Below are positions 7,991-17,098 of a stretch of DNA of 34,386 nucleotides, piece after piece. The stretch is from Microbacteriaceae bacterium (GTDB lineage Bacteria; Actinomycetota; Actinomycetes; Actinomycetales; Microbacteriaceae), in contig CANFBG010000009.1 of assembly GCA_947444785.1 (NCBI GenBank), positions 1-34,386 on the forward strand. Reading direction: 5' to 3'. Every line of letters starts with the position of its first letter. Position 1 is the stretch's first letter. The notes below the pieces were generated by a model. It did no database searches, was not told the origin of the DNA, and was given only the letters and a program-made list of their open reading frames with translations. The translations under genes were made by a program, and so were the position numbers.

Positions 7991-10900
7991 TCACGGGGCC
8001 CCATAACGCAGGAGCTGCCCGTTCACGCGGATCTCGATCCATGCATCCGATTTTCCGACGGGAGCATCAAGGGTGCAGGTATTGGCGGCCACAAGACCGC
8101 TTGCGCCCTGGTCTGTGTTCTTGCCGCAACTGAAGATCGCGGTCAGGCCCGAGTTGTTCGGCGCGTTCGTCCAGGAGAACTGACCGAGCGCGGCGGAATA
8201 TGCGAGGCCGTCTATGGCAAGGCTCAGCGACGGCTCGGACGCAACGAAGGCCATCGGGTCGCCGCAGGCTTCGACGAGCGGCCAGACATTGCAGGCCGTC
8301 AGCTGGAATCGGGCCGCGGTTCCGAACGCTGCGCCGGTGAGGCTCCGAACGAAGCCCGAGCCCGGGAAGTTCACGGGCGCCCCTGCCGGAGATCCCCTGT
8401 CGTCGAGGCGCTGGAGGATGTACTTATCAGCAGCCGGCCTGACGCCATCGACGCGATAGTCCCACTCGGTGCCGTTGAAGGCCATTGCGCCGTCGATCGA
8501 GGTGACTGAGCCGGGAGACGGATAGGGCGTGACCGAAACGACGGCCGACGCTGTGCAGCCGCCCCTGTTGTAGCCCCAGACGACGAAGTTGTACCGGGTG
8601 TCCCTGTCGGTGAGGCCCGGGAAAGACACGTCGGTGGACGCGCGACCGACTGCCTGCTGCTCGATGACCGTTCCCCCGTCCCTCGGGGCGATGAGCGCGC
8701 CGGGCGCCGGCGATTGGACCCGACACGCCTGATCGCCCGAGGGCACGGCGGAAACGCTGAGCCGCTGCACGAAGTAGCCGAGAACCGTGTCCCCGTTCGC
8801 CGAGAACGGAGAGAAAGCCACATCGATGCCGCCCGATGGGTTCGCGAAGGCACGCACGTCTCCGGGCTGGGGCGCCCCGAACGGCACCGCTGTCGTCTCT
8901 GCCGGGTTCCAGGACGCGAACGAGGCGAGGGAATCGTTCTTTGCGAGCACACTGACGGCCGCCGGAACGCCGTTCTCGAGCCCGGTGACCGTGGCCGAAC
9001 AGGTCTCGGTGCACGAGGCAGCGGACACATCCTGAACGGGCCGACCGCCGATCTCGATCGTGTAGCCCTGAACAGCGCTTCCGCCGTCGGGCACGACCGC
9101 CGGACGCCACGACAGGAGCAGGGCGCCGTCCAGCGGTGCCGCACGGATGTCTGCCGGGGTGAGCGGAACGATGTCTGAGTAGTACAGGCCGGATGCGCTG
9201 GCGCGCTCGCTCAGCCCAACGGCATTTCGTGCGGCCACCTGAATCGTCGCCCGGTAGGCAGCACCATTGCCCGGAGTGGGCACTGTGCAGCGTGTCGCGG
9301 CGCACACCGTGGAACCGAGGCTCTCTCCCCCGGGTGACACGAGGGTGATCTCAAACCCCTGGATGGCCGAGTTGTTGCTGGTTCCCGGGCTGAAGGCGAT
9401 AGCCAGCGAGCGATCTCCGAACCCGGTCACCCGAACCCCGGTGACGGGGGCCGGTCGGTCGGTGACGGATATCCGCACTGTCCCCCAGGCCGCGCGATCG
9501 GGATCGCCCGTCGCATCCAGCACCTGGTACTGCACCGACACGTCACCGGGCGGCGTATTGGCGCTGGCGAAAACCGAGAGAACACGCTTGTCGGCGCTGG
9601 GTGTGACAGACAGGCCGGCGGGCAGGCTGGCGGCGTCGATCCCCCGCACCGCGACGACGGTCAACGCCTCGCCCGGGAATGGATTCGTGGCGAGGTCATT
9701 GGCCAGAACGTCCACGACGGTGCTCGCTCCCCGCACGGCGACAGCCTGATCCGGAGCGGGGATCGCGCGGGGCCTGGTGGAGGCCACCACGGCCAGCTCG
9801 ATTCGCCCGGCCCGCCCCTCGCCCGCATCATGCCTTACGCCGATGGCCACCTGGCTGCGAGAGCCCTTCGCCGTCTGATTGCCCGCGGTGATAGACAACG
9901 ACTGGCCCGAGAGGCTCGTGCTGAAGCCGACGGGTGCGGGGTCCAGCGTCGAGAAGACCAGCCGGGCCTGATCGGCGGCATAGGGGTAGGCGGTCAGCTT
10001 CGTCAGGTCGAACACCTTGGTCTGGCCGGGCTCGAACTCGACCAGCGCACCGTTGAATGTCGGCGGCTGGTTGGTGCTGGGCACGACGCTGATCGGCAGA
10101 ACGAGGGTGGCGACGTTGGTGCCGTCGGTCACCTCAAAGGAGATGGATGCCGGACCGAAGTAGCCGGAAGCACTGGTGAAACGAAGCCTCTGATCGCCAT
10201 CGACGAGGCTCTGGCCGTCGGAATGCACCGCGCGCACGAGATTCGGATCGGTCAGGCGCACCGTGCGAGAAGAGCCGGCAACGACATACTGGGCGATGTC
10301 GATCGTCTTCTCTTGACCGCTGGTCGCCGTTATCGCCTCGGCTCCCTTGCGCAGTTGAGGGAGGGCATCTCGAAGTCCCGGGACCCAGAGGAATCCCTGG
10401 GATCGAACGCTCGGGTCATCCGGATGCGTGACGGCGAACGGGATGACCTGTCGAGTCTCACCGATCGAGACCCGAATTCGATTTCCCGCGGTCACCTCCG
10501 CAGATCCCGAATAGCCGGGAAGAACACTCAACAGAAGCGAGCGGCTCGGCCCGTCCGCAAAGAACACCCGGCTGAGAACGTCGACGTCCACAGTGCTCCG
10601 CTCGGCGATATCCGACAGGGTAAGCACCGTGTCGCTGACGACCGGCCTGCCGAGTGGAGCCTGGCTGCTGACGATCACGGTCAGAAACGACGAGCTGGTT
10701 CCGCCGCGGCCGTTATCGATCTCGTAGACGAAGCCATACCGGCCCTCTGTCGCCCCGGCGCTGACGGAGACCGTCCTGCCGTCTGTCGTTGCGGCGGGAA
10801 CGGCCCCGGCAGGCCCCCCGGCGCCGGTGATGCCCGAGATCGACAGTGTTCCGCCATCCGGGTCGGAATCGTTCTCCATCACGGGCACCGTGACCGACCT

Positions 10901-13876
10901 GCCGGGCCTCATCTCGACCTCGTCGGGCGCCGCATAGGGATTTCTTGCACCGTCGGACCTCGGGCCGATCCCAACCCGGATGCTGCCGGTTGCCCGCGCT
11001 CCCAGATTGTCGATGACGGAGTAGGTGAAGGTATCGGTGCCGGTGGCGTAGTCGCCCGCCCGGTACTGGATGAAGGCGGTTCCGGTCTCCTCGACGCTGC
11101 CCTTCTCGGGAGCCGACGTCTCACCGAGGAGCTGGACGGAGTCTCCGTCGGGATCGATGCCGGAGAGAGGGACCGGGATTCGAACGCTCGAGCCCGCAAT
11201 CACGCGGGCAATGAGGCTCTGGGCAACGGGTGCCGCGTTCGCCGCGGGGTTGGCCTCGCGAACCGAGATTCGAACGACGGCCGTGGAGAACTGGCCGTCC
11301 GGCGCCTCGACCCGATAGGTCACGGCGTAATTGCCGGGGCTGTCCGGGGCGAGGTAGCGCAGAACGCGGCCCGATACGAATGCCAGCCCGCCCGAGTCGC
11401 CGGGCCCGGCAACGAGCTGCGGCGCAAGAGTGAGGGCATCCCCGTCCGGTTGAACATCGTTTTCCAGAACCGGGATGTCCACGACGTCTCCGACCCTGAC
11501 GGCGGCCGAATCGTCGGTGGCCACGGGAGGCTGGCGGCTTGCGGGTTCCGGGATCTCGATCACGGAAACCTCGCCCGCGGCGCTCGCGAGCCCGTTGCTG
11601 ACGGTGTAGCCGAACGTCAGCGTGCCCGACTCGAGAGGTGCCGTGAGAGTCACCCGAATCAGTCTCTGCTCGAGGATCTCGACCCGCGCCCTGCCGGAGG
11701 CTGCATCCTTCAGGCCGGTGATGATGAGAACACCGCCGGCGGGGTCGAAGTCCCCGGCGAGAACGTCGACGGACATCGCCTGCGACGCTCGCACGAAGGC
11801 CGTGTGGGGAATGGTCACGGGAATCGTTGCCGCGTCCGTCGGGGCGATGACCTCGACGCGAACCACCCCGGTCGCCGTCACGCTCGAATCGGTGACCGAG
11901 TACTCGAGGTACGTCGTTCCCACGACGTCGGCCGTCAGAAGGAAGGTGCCCGCGGCGTAGTCGGGGGTTATGGCGACAGACTGCCGGGCCGGGACCGCCG
12001 CAAGCCTGACGACGCCCGAACCGCCATGAACGTGACCGAGCGGGCTCACGAGGGATTCGACACCGAGCGTGACCCTCTGAACGAATGGATCCGCCGATAT
12101 CGGCACGGTTCCCGGGGCGAGAACGGTCACCGACAGCACGCCAGCGCCCGCGAGGACTCCGTCGCTGACGGTCAGGGCCACCTGAGTAAGTCCCGGCACG
12201 GCGGCGGTGTCCGCATAGGTGACACGCCCGTCCGGCAGATAGGTGACGCCGGCCTGGCCGCTTCCCACGGCGGACTGGAGATAGATCGGGTCGCTGTCGG
12301 GGTCGACCCAGTCGCCGAGGACCGCAGTACTTGCGCGCGACGATGCGGCGACGGAAAGGCTTGTGGGCTGACGCTGGACCGGGGCGGAGTTCTCGGAGTC
12401 ACGCCGTACCGAGACCGTGACCGTCGCCGTCGCCGTGCCGCCTCGACCATCACTGATCGAGTAGTCGAAACTCACAACCCCTGTTGCCGAGGCAGGCAGC
12501 GTGATTCGAAGTTGCTGTCCCTGGCTCACCGGCTCGACCGTGAATCCCGCCCCGACCGGGACCCGCACCGCGTCGATCACGATCACGTCCGAGTTGGGGT
12601 CGTAGTCGTTCGCCAGCACATTCAGGATGCTTGCCCGGCCAGGCCGCGCGCCCACCGCGTCCGCCACGGCGACCGGCGGCTGCTGCGCGATAACGGTCGG
12701 GGGCGGCGCCGTGCTGCCGGCCTCCTCCGTCGGCGTCTGGGTCTTGTTCTGCTCGAGGAGTTCGGCCCAGTTCTGGATCAGCCGGTTCCCCTTCTGAACG
12801 TCCCAGGCGGCCCCCGCCTGCACCTCGTTCAGGAGCACCCGCGAGCCATTCACCCTGAATTCGAGCCGGCCTCCGGACGGCATCCGCGACAGGGTGCCCG
12901 AGGCCACCACCGGCGTTTCGTTTCGATCGCCGGAACAGCGGCTCCACGATCGACCATCGGTCCACGCCGCGAATTCGCAGCCTGCCACACTCACCGAGGC
13001 AGCCGGGTTTCCCGTGTGTCCGTCCGAGAGCACACTGACCGTTCGCTCGGCGAGAGAGACGGAGAGCAGGGATCCTGACGTCGACACAAGCACGGCATCG
13101 GCTTCCGGCCCAGGCCTCTGCAGGACAGCCTGCGCCAGATCCGTCGTCGATGTTTCGAGCGGGATGCTGCCATCCCGGGTCACGACGATTCCCGCCGACC
13201 GATCGAGGAGAACCCAGCGGTCGCCCACTGCCGAGATCGTCACAGCGCTCCTCGAGTCAAGCGCCACGGCCGACTGGTCTGCCGCCCGGGCCTGGGCCTC
13301 CGGCCTGATTGTGAAGACGGACTGGCCGCTCACCGAGACGGCGAACAGAGTGGAGTCCTCCGCGAGCGCGACGTCGCCTCCCACACCCAGTGTCAGATCC
13401 GGCAATGCCGACTCGTCGAATCTGGCCAAGGAGTCGGGGGTCATCAGCCACACGTTGCCGGTCGACGGGGAGAACACAACGCTGCGATTTCCCGCCTGAA
13501 GCACCTCGACCTCCCCCGGGGGCAGGGGAACGGACTCCGCGACGCTGGCGCTCGCCGGGTCGACGATCAGCGCCGCGCTGCCACTGGGGTCGACGGCGAC
13601 GACCGCGCCCGCGCCCTGGGCGAGTTCGATCGCGCCGGCTGTCGTGGGCACGACGGTATTCAGCTGGGAGATCTCGACATTGACCCGGCCGACGGCGCGC
13701 TGCGACTGGTTGGTGATCCAGACCGACGCATCCGCGTTGTCAATCTTCTGTGCCGTGTAGCCCTCGGATGTGACGGCGACCGTCACGATCAGGGTCGCCA
13801 CCACGACGCAGACGATCAGTCCTGGAATCGTCCGGCGGTGCGATGCGTGCCATGCCCGCCAGCGATCACGCATCAT
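7991..13876 (-). CDS. Giant membrane-anchored protein with Ig-like and fibronectin III repeats (PFNA fn3-type)
   Basis: Residues are numbered from an upstream GTG (13894), which gives 1967 residues. The ATG at 13876 overlaps the kinase stop as TGATG and is taken as the more likely coupled start (1961 residues). A signal-anchor helix lies at about 23-42. A region rich in beta strands (about 55-370) may form a propeller. From about 405 to 1478 come roughly nine Ig-like or cadherin-like repeats. Several of these carry (N/D)DxDPxxD-type turns, such as ANDYDPNSD, WVDPDSDP and ENDSDPDGG, which suggest calcium sites. Three fibronectin III domains follow (about 1480-1570, 1577-1670, 1673-1790), then one or two related C-terminal domains. 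All 12 Cys lie in the N-terminal region (306, 320) or in the C-terminal third. The topology places nearly the whole chain outside the membrane. Adhesion, wall association or ligand sensing are possible roles. None is proven. Confidence 0.88.
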   Translation of the reverse strand: MMRDRWRAWHASHRRTIPGLIVCVVVATLIVTVAVTSEGYTAQKIDNADASVWITNQSQRAVGRVNVEISQLNTVVPTTAGAIELAQGAGAVVAVDPSGSAALIVDPASASVAESVPLPPGEVEVLQAGNRSVVFSPSTGNVWLMTPDSLARFDESALPDLTLGVGGDVALAEDSTLFAVSVSGQSVFTIRPEAQARAADQSAVALDSRSAVTISAVGDRWVLLDRSAGIVVTRDGSIPLETSTTDLAQAVLQRPGPEADAVLVSTSGSLLSVSLAERTVSVLSDGHTGNPAASVSVAGCEFAAWTDGRSWSRCSGDRNETPVVASGTLSRMPSGGRLEFRVNGSRVLLNEVQAGAAWDVQKGNRLIQNWAELLEQNKTQTPTEEAGSTAPPPTVIAQQPPVAVADAVGARPGRASILNVLANDYDPNSDVIVIDAVRVPVGAGFTVEPVSQGQQLRITLPASATGVVSFDYSISDGRGGTATATVTVSVRRDSENSAPVQRQPTSLSVAASSRASTAVLGDWVDPDSDPIYLQSAVGSGQAGVTYLPDGRVTYADTAAVPGLTQVALTVSDGVLAGAGVLSVTVLAPGTVPISADPFVQRVTLGVESLVSPLGHVHGGSGVVRLAAVPARQSVAITPDYAAGTFLLTADVVGTTYLEYSVTDSSVTATGVVRVEVIAPTDAATIPVTIPHTAFVRASQAMSVDVLAGDFDPAGGVLIITGLKDAASGRARVEILEQRLIRVTLTAPLESGTLTFGYTVSNGLASAAGEVSVIEIPEPASRQPPVATDDSAAVRVGDVVDIPVLENDVQPDGDALTLAPQLVAGPGDSGGLAFVSGRVLRYLAPDSPGNYAVTYRVEAPDGQFSTAVVRISVREANPAANAAPVAQSLIARVIAGSSVRIPVPLSGIDPDGDSVQLLGETSAPEKGSVEETGTAFIQYRAGDYATGTDTFTYSVIDNLGARATGSIRVGIGPRSDGARNPYAAPDEVEMRPGRSVTVPVMENDSDPDGGTLSISGITGAGGPAGAVPAATTDGRTVSVSAGATEGRYGFVYEIDNGRGGTSSSFLTVIVSSQAPLGRPVVSDTVLTLSDIAERSTVDVDVLSRVFFADGPSRSLLLSVLPGYSGSAEVTAGNRIRVSIGETRQVIPFAVTHPDDPSVRSQGFLWVPGLRDALPQLRKGAEAITATSGQEKTIDIAQYVVAGSSRTVRLTDPNLVRAVHSDGQSLVDGDQRLRFTSASGYFGPASISFEVTDGTNVATLVLPISVVPSTNQPPTFNGALVEFEPGQTKVFDLTKLTAYPYAADQARLVFSTLDPAPVGFSTSLSGQSLSITAGNQTAKGSRSQVAIGVRHDAGEGRAGRIELAVVASTRPRAIPAPDQAVAVRGASTVVDVLANDLATNPFPGEALTVVAVRGIDAASLPAGLSVTPSADKRVLSVFASANTPPGDVSVQYQVLDATGDPDRAAWGTVRISVTDRPAPVTGVRVTGFGDRSLAIAFSPGTSNNSAIQGFEITLVSPGGESLGSTVCAATRCTVPTPGNGAAYRATIQVAARNAVGLSERASASGLYYSDIVPLTPADIRAAPLDGALLLSWRPAVVPDGGSAVQGYTIEIGGRPVQDVSAASCTETCSATVTGLENGVPAAVSVLAKNDSLASFASWNPAETTAVPFGAPQPGDVRAFANPSGGIDVAFSPFSANGDTVLGYFVQRLSVSAVPSGDQACRVQSPAPGALIAPRDGGTVIEQQAVGRASTDVSFPGLTDRDTRYNFVVWGYNRGGCTASAVVSVTPYPSPGSVTSIDGAMAFNGTEWDYRVDGVRPAADKYILQRLDDRGSPAGAPVNFPGSGFVRSLTGAAFGTAARFQLTACNVWPLVEACGDPMAFVASEPSLSLAIDGLAYSAALGQFSWTNAPNNSGLTAIFSCGKNTDQGASGLVAANTCTLDAPVGKSDAWIEIRVNGQLLRYGAP

Positions 13877-15246
13877 CAGGATGCGTCTGCGCACTTCTCG
13901 GCGCTGGCCGGGCCTGCGCGCCCGGCCCGGGTCACGGCCACCGTGACGCAGATCTGGCGCCCTGGCCCGGCGGAGGCCGTGAACCCGACGCCACGCTGGA
14001 CGCTGACGGTTCCGTCACCGGTCGTGACAACGTAGCTGTCGCCTTCGGCCAGGCCAGGATCCTGCCAATCAAACCGAACGATCCCCGCGCCTGACACGGT
14101 CGAGATCTCGCCTACCCGCGGGATTCCCGGGCCGGACGTGACGCTCAGAGAACCCGTGGCGAATACGAGACCCGCCCCGGCCCCCACGACCGCGAGCCCC
14201 AGCACACCGAAAAAGATGGCTCGGCTGCGGCGGGATTTCGTCCCCGCGGCCAGGTTGCGCCTGCCCCTCTGCCGAGGCATTGGCTCCCGCTCCGCTGTCG
14301 GCGCCCTGACGGTCCGCTCCGGAGACGGGTCCCCGGGCCCGGCAGCCAGGCTGGCCCCCCACGGCTCGAGCTCACTCTCCAGTGGCGTCTGGGCCAGACC
14401 GAGTGATGTCTCTATTCCCTGGTATTCGCGGACGAGAGCGAGAACGCTCTCCTGGCGATCGGCCGGATCCTTGGCCATCGAGCGAGCGAGCGAGTTCTCC
14501 AGGGCCGCAGGAACGTCCGCTCGAGACGTCGGCGGCAGCGCCGTTGCTCGGATCCGACGGATCAGCTCGGTCTGGGTGTAGGGCTCCCGGGTCTCGCCGG
14601 CCAGCCTCTCGAACGGCGATCGTCCCGCAAGCAGCGAGTAGACGGTGGCACCGAAGGAGTAGATCTCCGACTCGTGCGTGCCCGTTGTTTCTTCGGCCAG
14701 CACCTCGGGAGCCGACCACGGAACCGAGAGTCCGACCGCATCGGAGGGTCCCTGCCGGTGTGTCCTGCCTGCAATGCCGAAATCCGACAGGACCGGGTTG
14801 CCGTAGCTGGTCAGGAGAATATTTCCCGGCTTCACGTCCCGGTGCAGGATTCCCAGCTGATGGGCCGCATGAACGGCGCTGCCGATCTTTACCGCGACAC
14901 GCAGCACATCCGCCACGGGCAACTGTTCCCGGCGATAGCGCTGACCCAGGCTGGTCACGCAGTACTCCATCACGAGGTACGGTCGACCGTCCTGCGAGAC
15001 CCCGGCCGCATAGACCGTGAGGATCGACGGATGAGAACTCAGCGTCGCCATGAGGTTCGCCTCCGTGACGAACATTCGGCGAACGTCCTCCGTGACGGCC
15101 TCCGGAACCATGACCTTCACGGCAACCGTTCGACGAGGCATGTCCTGCTCGAATAGGAAGACGTCGGCGAATCCACCGGACCCCAAGACCCGCAGGAAAG
15201 AGAATCCCGCCAGCGCCGGTGGAGCCGAGGGCAGTCTCTTCGCCAT
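13876..15246 (-). CDS. Transmembrane Ser/Thr protein kinase (PknB/Hanks type)
   Basis: A 456-residue receptor-like kinase. The catalytic domain (about residues 12-280) is complete: glycine loop GSGGFADV (22-29), K44 (VAVK), E63, HRDVKPGN (135-142) with D137, DFG at 155-157, and APE at 179-181. Activation-loop Ser/Thr residues (S168, S174) are candidate phosphorylation sites. A charged juxtamembrane linker leads to one membrane helix (about 343-363). The short extracellular part is FN3-like and has a Cys pair (C433, C452). There are no PASTA repeats, so it is not the cell-division PknB. It starts nine bases after the PP2C stop, and its own stop forms TGATG with the giant FN3 gene. Likely substrates are proteins read by the two cluster FHA proteins. 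It matches pkb2 of Bifidobacterium PFNA clusters by position. Confidence 0.94.
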   Translation of the reverse strand: MAKRLPSAPPALAGFSFLRVLGSGGFADVFLFEQDMPRRTVAVKVMVPEAVTEDVRRMFVTEANLMATLSSHPSILTVYAAGVSQDGRPYLVMEYCVTSLGQRYRREQLPVADVLRVAVKIGSAVHAAHQLGILHRDVKPGNILLTSYGNPVLSDFGIAGRTHRQGPSDAVGLSVPWSAPEVLAEETTGTHESEIYSFGATVYSLLAGRSPFERLAGETREPYTQTELIRRIRATALPPTSRADVPAALENSLARSMAKDPADRQESVLALVREYQGIETSLGLAQTPLESELEPWGASLAAGPGDPSPERTVRAPTAEREPMPRQRGRRNLAAGTKSRRSRAIFFGVLGLAVVGAGAGLVFATGSLSVTSGPGIPRVGEISTVSGAGIVRFDWQDPGLAEGDSYVVTTGDGTVSVQRGVGFTASAGPGRQICVTVAVTRAGRAGPASAEKCADAS

Positions 15247-15255
15247 GGGGTTTGC

Positions 15256-16083
15256 CTAGGTTCGCTGGCGGGTGGCCGGCGAGGCCAGCGCATCCGTCGT
15301 CGGAGCCTCGACGTCAAGCACCAGGACGGTGACATTGTCGCGACCGCCGTTGGCCAGCGCTGCGGCAACCAGCTCGCCGACGGCGGTCTCCGGCGAGGGA
15401 GCGATTCTAAGGTAGTGCGCGATCCCCGTCTCGTTCAGCTCCTTGGTCAGCCCGTCGGAGCAGATCAGGATGCGCTGGCCGGGCTCGATGGGCAGCAGAG
15501 AGTAATCGGGGACCGGACGTTCGTGGAAGCCGACCGCCCGGGTGATGACATTGCTGTCGGGGTGCGTCTCGGCCTCATCCCGCGTGATGAGCCCCGCCGC
15601 GACAAGCTCCTGCACGACGGAGTGATCCACGGTTATCTGCTGCAGCCGGTCGTTCTCGAAGAAGTACACCCGGGAGTCGCCGATGTTGAACACGACCCAC
15701 TGGGCCTCCTCATCGATGATGGCCATCGCGAGACCCGTTACCGTCGTGCCCGTTCCCAGCGTGGTCTCATCCCCCACGCGGTCGATGTCCTCGACGGCAG
15801 CGTCGAGGGCGGCTTCGATCTGGGACGTGGTGATGAACTCACTGCCCGAGATCGCACCGATCCGGGTCACAACGGCATCACTCGCGACGTCCCCAGCCGC
15901 GTGGCCGCCCATACCGTCGGCGATGGCGAAGACCGGCGGGTTGGCGACGACGCTGTCCTCGTTCACCGCACGTCGGTTCCCCCGGTCAGAGATGAACGAC
16001 CAGTTCAGGGTCACCGCGCGGGAGCCCGCGCCGCCGGGAAGCGACACAGTGAGCTGTGCTGCACTGTCACCGATCTGGGTCAC
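15256..16083 (-). CDS. PP2C-type Ser/Thr protein phosphatase
   Basis: A metal-dependent phosphatase that would reverse the neighbouring kinase. With the GTG at 16083 the protein is 275 residues. This start has AAGGAG six bases upstream and lies 19 bases after the upstream FHA gene. A longer in-frame start at 16143 would overlap that gene and adds a tail unlike the family. Signature motifs are all present: SDRG (D33), NED (42-43), ADGMGGHAAGD (D56), FNIGDSRVY, CSDGL (D210) and GGRDNVTV (D249). These include the Asp residues that bind the two metal ions, so activity is expected. No membrane segment is present, so it is cytosolic. It sits between an FHA gene and the kinase gene, a standard phospho-signalling arrangement. 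Confidence 0.93.
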   Translation of the reverse strand: MTQIGDSAAQLTVSLPGGAGSRAVTLNWSFISDRGNRRAVNEDSVVANPPVFAIADGMGGHAAGDVASDAVVTRIGAISGSEFITTSQIEAALDAAVEDIDRVGDETTLGTGTTVTGLAMAIIDEEAQWVVFNIGDSRVYFFENDRLQQITVDHSVVQELVAAGLITRDEAETHPDSNVITRAVGFHERPVPDYSLLPIEPGQRILICSDGLTKELNETGIAHYLRIAPSPETAVGELVAAALANGGRDNVTVLVLDVEAPTTDALASPATRQRT

Positions 16084-16102
16084 GAGACTCTCCTTGAGGA
16101 AT

Positions 16103-17098
16103 TCACACAGACTTCTTGAGTACTTCGAATACGTTGCCGTCACCGACGTCGATCCTGCTTAGATCCGGGGTGACGAGCGAATCCCCCTGCCGTAACTTTA
16201 TCCGAGACCCGTCGGGCAGGGTGACAGTTGTTCCATTGGTCGAGGCGAGGTCGGTCACCACAACGTTCTCGCCCACCAGCGCAATTTCGGCGTGACTCGC
16301 CGAGACCATCGATGAACGCGACTCTACCCGGAGGATCATTGGCGCTCGGGATCCGGGAATTCGACGCGGTCGCGGATCGCGACCGATGACGATGGGGCCG
16401 AGGATCTCAATCGGCGATCCACCGCTGGAACGTATCTCGAAGCGCGACGCGGGACGGGTTTCTTTCGACGCTGCGCCCGGCGCCTCGTCCCGCGATGAAC
16501 CGGCGGAGGGACAGGGCATTTTCGACGGAGGCGCCACAAGCCTCGTCTCCTCGAATGCCGAGGGGTCGAACGAGGTACCTGCCGTGTCTGTTCCCGGGCC
16601 CAGCGCCAGGGAGTACTCGGAATCCAGCTGCCAGATCCCCTGACGCCCGCTGGCAGCACCCACGAGAACCGCACCGACGGCGTTGAAGGTGACCAGGTGC
16701 CAGGGCACAAGGCCCTGCGCGGAGACCCGGGCACTGCCCCCGACCGAGTGGACGTCCACGACGGCGCCACCTCGCACGACAATCGTCACCCGCGGCGATT
16801 CTCCGTGCATCCCCGCTTCGGCGAAGACCACAGAGAAGGACGCGACCGCGTCGACGCCGATAAGGGGGATCGCCTGGACGACCGATTCGGTGCAGGCATC
16901 GGGGGAATCAAGTTCCGATTGCACCCTGACCTGGATTCGCCGGGGGGTCGACGACGGAAGCGTGACGAGTGCCCGCGCGGCCCCGAATACGACCATGTCC
17001 TCCCAGGCGCCCGCGACCTTTCGACCTGGGCCCAAGGTCATCCGGCCGACGAAGGGCAGGGCAGCGGCCTCATCCCCCCTGATATCGGCACCCTGCAC
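16103..17098 (-). CDS. FHA-domain protein with unrecognised N-terminal domain
   Basis: A 331-residue protein, first gene of the minus-strand cluster. The C-terminal FHA domain (about residues 228-325) has G239-R240, S267 with H269, and N288-G289-T290, the residues expected to hold phosphothreonine. Residues 1-180 form a beta-rich domain that I do not recognise. It includes a stretch around 130-175 that looks like the AIM24-type or TRAP-like fold sometimes seen in such proteins, but this is a weak impression. A Ser/Pro/Ala-rich linker joins the two. The proposed start is GTG 17098, without a clear Shine-Dalgarno; an in-frame ATG at residue 20 is an alternative. No membrane segment was found. 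It probably recruits phosphorylated partners of the kinase two genes downstream. Confidence 0.82.
   Translation of the reverse strand: MQGADIRGDEAAALPFVGRMTLGPGRKVAGAWEDMVVFGAARALVTLPSSTPRRIQVRVQSELDSPDACTESVVQAIPLIGVDAVASFSVVFAEAGMHGESPRVTIVVRGGAVVDVHSVGGSARVSAQGLVPWHLVTFNAVGAVLVGAASGRQGIWQLDSEYSLALGPGTDTAGTSFDPSAFEETRLVAPPSKMPCPSAGSSRDEAPGAASKETRPASRFEIRSSGGSPIEILGPIVIGRDPRPRRIPGSRAPMILRVESRSSMVSASHAEIALVGENVVVTDLASTNGTTVTLPDGSRIKLRQGDSLVTPDLSRIDVGDGNVFEVLKKSV

Noticed and set aside
9830-13078. A 1082-residue plus-strand open frame opposite the giant FN3 gene
   Set aside because: It is Arg/Gly/Asp-rich with no recognisable domain, lies wholly antisense to a strongly supported gene, and is explained by GC-rich codon bias lacking stops in that frame.
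16084-16143. Upstream start for the PP2C phosphatase
   Set aside because: It would overlap the previous gene and adds 20 unrelated residues; GTG 16083 has a good Shine-Dalgarno.
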